A stretch of 46,560 bases of DNA from NCBI GenBank assembly GCA_015069605.1, contig SVII01000011.1, positions 1 to 46,560 of the forward strand, read 5' to 3'. The stretch is from Clostridiales bacterium. Lineage in GTDB: Bacteria; Bacillota; Clostridia; Christensenellales; Borkfalkiaceae. Positions 43,410 to 46,560 of this stretch are shown piece after piece (position 1 is the stretch's first letter; each line of letters opens with the position of its first letter). Under the pieces are notes generated by a model, which was not told where the DNA came from, made no database searches, and saw only the letters and a program-made list of their open reading frames with translations. The position numbers and the translations under genes were made by a program.

Positions 43410-46280
43410 ATGGACGAAAAGAGTTTGGAGGTCGAAAACGCTTTAACTGGCGGCGAAGAACAAAACCTTGACATCAGCTCAGATCTCATTCGCGGTCATA
43501 TCAACACCATTATTTTGCGTTGTTTGTACGACGGTGACAAATACGGATACGAGATCATCGACGAGATCGACAAGAAAAGTGGCGGAATGTACACGTTAAA
43601 ACAGCCTACTTTGTATAGCGCTTTGAAACGTTTGGAAAGCAACGAATTCGTAAAATCGTATTACGGCGAATATTCCAACGGCGGTAGACGTAGATACTTT
43701 ACGTTGACCGACCTCGGCAGAAAGACCACCGAACAAAATCTTTCCGAATGGGAATATTCTAGAACGATTATCGACAGCTTAATCTCCGACGGCAATGCGC
43801 ACTACGACTTTTCCTTTATTACCGATAAACAAAAAGAGTTGGTAGAATTGAAACGCGCCCTCGCGGCAAGAGAACAAGCGTTAGAAGACGAGAAATTGGC
43901 GTTGAATAATCTTCGAAATGAATTACAACGCGAACGTTCCCTTCTCTCCACGCAAAGCGCTTCCCTTTCTTTCCAAAAATCCGATTTTAATGAATTGAAA
44001 GAAAAAATCGATCTTCAAAAAGAACAACTCGCGGAAAAAGAACGTATTTTAAGCGAAAAGCAGGGTGAAATCGACGCCAAGGAATTGGAGCTTGCGGAAA
44101 AAGAACGTGAAATCGGCAATGCGAAGGCGGAATTACAGCGCCAAGACGCGGAAATCCAACACTTGAAAGAAGTTTTGGAAAAACAACAAGCTGCTTTCGA
44201 CGATAAAAACCGTGAATTATACGAAACCAAGCAACTTTTCAGCGCGCAAACCGTAGAATTATCGCAAGCAAAAAGCGAACTCTCCTCTTTGCAGGAGCAA
44301 AACTCTGCGTTAGAATCTAAAAATTCCGCTTTGGAAGAACAAACACAAATCCTCTCCGCGCAACAAGGCGATAGCGTAGCCCTCGCGGATGCAAAAGCGG
44401 AAATCGCAGCGATGCAAGCGGAATTGGAAGACAAAAAATCAGTAATCGCTTCGTTGAACTCCGCGATTTCGGCGCACGAAAGCACGATTCAAATTTTGAA
44501 AAACGATCAGGAAAGCAAAGCGACGGAATATTATAATCGTTCTTTGGAACTCCGCGCGCAACAAGCGCAAATTGAAGATCAAAAGCAAAAATTAGAGCTT
44601 GTTAAACAGGAAATTGATGCGAAAGCCGCGGAAACGGAAGAATTAAAACGTCAGTTGGAAGAACGCGAACAAGCCGCTTTGGAAGACAATCGCGCATCTT
44701 TAGACGAAGAGCGTCGTGCTTTAGACGACGAGCGCCGCGCTTTAGAGGAAGAACGTACCGAACTTCAAAACAAATTAGAAACGTTGGAAGTTGAACGTGA
44801 TACCCTTCGCGCGGAATACTCCTCTTTAGAAGAAAACAAACAAGCGTTAGAACAACAAAAAGAGGAGCTTCACTCTTTGCAAGAAGCACTCCAAAACGAA
44901 CGAGCAGAGATTGATAAAAAGGTTTATGAAATCACGCAACAAGAGTTTTCTTTAGACGAAAAACAACGCGTTTTGGAAAGTAAACAAACGGAAGCGACCG
45001 TTTCCAACGAAGAAGCGCAAAAGCAGTTGGACGATTTGCAAGCGCGTGAAAATGAACTAATCAAAAACACCAACAAATTACAAGAAGAATTAGCGTCCAT
45101 CCAGCAACAGCAAAAGGATTTGGCTACAAGACAGACAATTTATAATCAGCAACAGTTAGAGTTTATCACCCGCAAAAACGCCCTCGCAGCACAGCAGTTT
45201 GATTTTGCGGATAAGTTGACCTCTTATAACGCGCAAGTTAAGTTATTTAATGAAAATCTTGAAAAACTCAATGCCGAACAAGCCGCATTGCAGGAAGATC
45301 GTCAACGTTACGACGAACAATTTGCGCAATTTGAGAAAGATAAAGCAAGTTTTGAAGAGCAAAAAGCCCAGCTTGAAGAAGAAAAAACTCAGTTGGAACG
45401 CGAACGCATTGAAGCACACAAGAAATCTTTGGAAGCACAATCAGGTTTGCAGGCTCAATGGAAAGAATTGAACGAGAAAAAGCTGTATTTGGAACGTCAG
45501 GCGGCCGAATTGAACGATCGCGAAAGAGATCTTGAAAGAGAAATCAACGCTCGCCCCCTCAACCCCAATGCATATCAGGGCGATTATCAAAGCAATTACG
45601 TTTACTCCCCTTTCGCACAACAAACATTCCAAAGATTCCAGCAACCCACCTCCGCCCCCATACAGTCTCAACAGCAAATGCAACAAGCACAAACGCTTTT
45701 CAATAGCGATGCATTGTACGGCAACTTACGAAATAGAGCGCAAGCGGATGGCATTCGTTTGAACACTGCAGGAAATTTACATTCCGCACCCACTGCTTCC
45801 GTAAACTCTCCTATAGCTCACCACACGCCTGTTGCTCAACAACAAGCCCCAAAAGGACAAGCATATTACAATATCGGCTTGACATTGTTTAAAACGGCAT
45901 TTATCGTGTTCTGTATCGTAGCGTTTGAGAGTCTTGTTGTGTTCTTTATGAAGGATCTTTTGAAAGTCTCTCCTGCTTATCCTGCCATCGGGTTCAGCGC
46001 AGGGTTCGTAATGTTTCTTACTTGCTGTATCCTTTACGCAATGAGCTATAAACCCAACGCAAAACGTAAAAAACACCCCTCGTATCTTATTACAATGGCT
46101 GTTATTTTCGTGATTTCGGTGATTGTCGTAACTATGATCGCCGTGTATTGCAAAGCGCAAATGTCCGATCCGGCACAGTTGCTCTCTTACGTAATCATTC
46201 CCGTGGCGTACCTTTTGAACATTCTCATCTTCGCATTGTTCTACCGTACGTTCTCGGTAAAAGATTCCGTTCGTAAATAA
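43410..46280 (+). CDS. PadR DNA-binding domain fused to a long coiled coil and four C-terminal TM helices
   Basis: 956 residues. Residues about 25-120 are a PadR-type winged helix (INTIILRCLYDGDKYGYEII, LKQPTLYSALKRLES, GRRRYFTLTDLG). From about 140 to 690 there is a nearly unbroken Glu/Gln/Lys/Ala-rich coiled coil with heptads. A Gln/Pro/Asn-rich linker (about 700-815) leads to four membrane helices (about 823-847, 858-880, 891-914, 924-945), with both ends predicted in the cytoplasm. PadR regulators are normally 100-180 residues, soluble, with a short dimerising coil. It is probably a membrane-tethered DNA-binding protein; its target is unknown. SD AGGAG, own consensus promoter and terminator. 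A parS-like site lies 53 bp downstream. Confidence 0.85.
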   Translation: MDEKSLEVENALTGGEEQNLDISSDLIRGHINTIILRCLYDGDKYGYEIIDEIDKKSGGMYTLKQPTLYSALKRLESNEFVKSYYGEYSNGGRRRYFTLTDLGRKTTEQNLSEWEYSRTIIDSLISDGNAHYDFSFITDKQKELVELKRALAAREQALEDEKLALNNLRNELQRERSLLSTQSASLSFQKSDFNELKEKIDLQKEQLAEKERILSEKQGEIDAKELELAEKEREIGNAKAELQRQDAEIQHLKEVLEKQQAAFDDKNRELYETKQLFSAQTVELSQAKSELSSLQEQNSALESKNSALEEQTQILSAQQGDSVALADAKAEIAAMQAELEDKKSVIASLNSAISAHESTIQILKNDQESKATEYYNRSLELRAQQAQIEDQKQKLELVKQEIDAKAAETEELKRQLEEREQAALEDNRASLDEERRALDDERRALEEERTELQNKLETLEVERDTLRAEYSSLEENKQALEQQKEELHSLQEALQNERAEIDKKVYEITQQEFSLDEKQRVLESKQTEATVSNEEAQKQLDDLQARENELIKNTNKLQEELASIQQQQKDLATRQTIYNQQQLEFITRKNALAAQQFDFADKLTSYNAQVKLFNENLEKLNAEQAALQEDRQRYDEQFAQFEKDKASFEEQKAQLEEEKTQLERERIEAHKKSLEAQSGLQAQWKELNEKKLYLERQAAELNDRERDLEREINARPLNPNAYQGDYQSNYVYSPFAQQTFQRFQQPTSAPIQSQQQMQQAQTLFNSDALYGNLRNRAQADGIRLNTAGNLHSAPTASVNSPIAHHTPVAQQQAPKGQAYYNIGLTLFKTAFIVFCIVAFESLVVFFMKDLLKVSPAYPAIGFSAGFVMFLTCCILYAMSYKPNAKRKKHPSYLITMAVIFVISVIVVTMIAVYCKAQMSDPAQLLSYVIIPVAYLLNILIFALFYRTFSVKDSVRK

Positions 46281-46286
46281 TCTTTC

Positions 46287-46322
46287 GATCCCGTTTCCTT
46301 TTCGGTTACGGGATTGTTTTTT
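46287..46322 (+). terminator. Terminator after the PadR/coiled-coil gene
   Basis: ATCCCGTTTCC and GGTTACGGGAT pair with two mismatches around a T-rich loop; GTTTTTT follows. Confidence 0.7.
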
Positions 46323-46332
46323 ATTTATATTC

Positions 46333-46346
46333 GTTTCACGTGAAAC
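46333..46346. promoter_or_regulatory. parS-like ParB-binding site
   Basis: GTTTCACGTGAAAC is a perfect 14-bp palindrome identical to the core of the bacterial parS consensus (TGTTTCACGTGAAACA); only the outermost base on each side differs (C and T). It is intergenic, between a terminator and the tRNA-Val promoter. parS sites load ParB (Spo0J) and cluster near the chromosome origin. Confidence 0.8.
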
Positions 46347-46410
46347 TATATGCACCGTTAAAAAATGGTTATTTTCTTTGGTATTTTCTTATATCTTTCC
46401 ATAAAAATAG

Positions 46411-46439
46411 TTGACTCTACGCCCTTTATTTGCTATAAT
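46411..46439 (+). promoter_or_regulatory. Promoter of tRNA-Val
   Basis: -35 TTGACT (46411-46416), 17-bp spacer, -10 TATAAT (46434-46439); start expected near 46446, about 20 nt before the tRNA. Confidence 0.85.
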
Positions 46440-46465
46440 ATCAAAGTAAGTTTTATATTGTTTTC

Positions 46466-46542
<77 letters not shown>

Positions 46543-46560
46543 AAATAAAAAACATCCCTT

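Overview
The window looks like chromosomal DNA of an anaerobic, endospore-lineage Bacillota (Clostridia-like) bacterium. The indications are an oxygen-sensitive class III ribonucleotide reductase (nrdD-nrdG), the sporulation regulator SpoIIID, the miaB-mutS-mutL-miaA order, Gram-positive style promoters (TTGACA-17-TATAAT) and Shine-Dalgarno sites, and a moderately AT-rich sequence. No gene fixes the genus.

Layout. 1-123 is the 3' end of a tyrosine-recombinase-like integrase facing the 3' end of a tRNA-Thr gene, so a mobile element probably lies just left of the window. 442-3871 (minus) holds a small membrane-anchored protein and nrdG/nrdD, with a promoter covered by two NrdR-type boxes. 4281-8257 (minus) is an operon of DUF1934 protein, MBL-fold hydrolase, a divergent Rho and an unrecognised 459-aa protein. 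8394-17822 (minus) has spoIIID, a type IIA topoisomerase pair (parE/parC-like), a HelD-like helicase and argS. 17989-19104 (plus) is ychF. 19179-21977 is a mixed set: a frame-disrupted lipoprotein, a C_GCAxxG_C_C protein, an Sfp-type PPTase, an MTA/SAH nucleosidase and ung. 22066-30340 (minus) is miaB-mutS-mutL-miaA plus a PLP-dependent YnbB-like protein. 30477-32711 (plus) is a class A PBP. 32762-35695 (minus) is a membrane protein, cysteine desulfurase and thiI. 35716-43150 (minus) is a thioesterase, an ArgJ-like protein, a leader region, carA and a carB-dapF fusion. 43410-46280 (plus) is a PadR / long coiled-coil / four-TM protein, followed by a parS-like site and tRNA-Val.

Most genes are housekeeping (DNA repair, tRNA modification, topology, nucleotide supply). 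The unusual material is in four places. (1) At the car locus the CarA glutaminase has lost Cys and His of its triad, CarB is fused to a DapF whose first catalytic Cys is Gly, and the adjacent ArgJ-like protein has lost several family motifs, although all reading frames are open. (2) The Rho-like factor has replacements at the catalytic Glu/Arg and at the RNA-contacting R-loop Lys. (3) A PadR DNA-binding domain is tethered to the membrane through a coiled coil of about 550 residues. (4) Several regulatory layouts stand out: an NrdR operator pair, a promoter/short-ORF/terminator leader before carA, leaderless or nearly leaderless promoters, and a small dispersed palindromic repeat. Functions of the divergent proteins are inferences from residue loss and would need biochemical tests.
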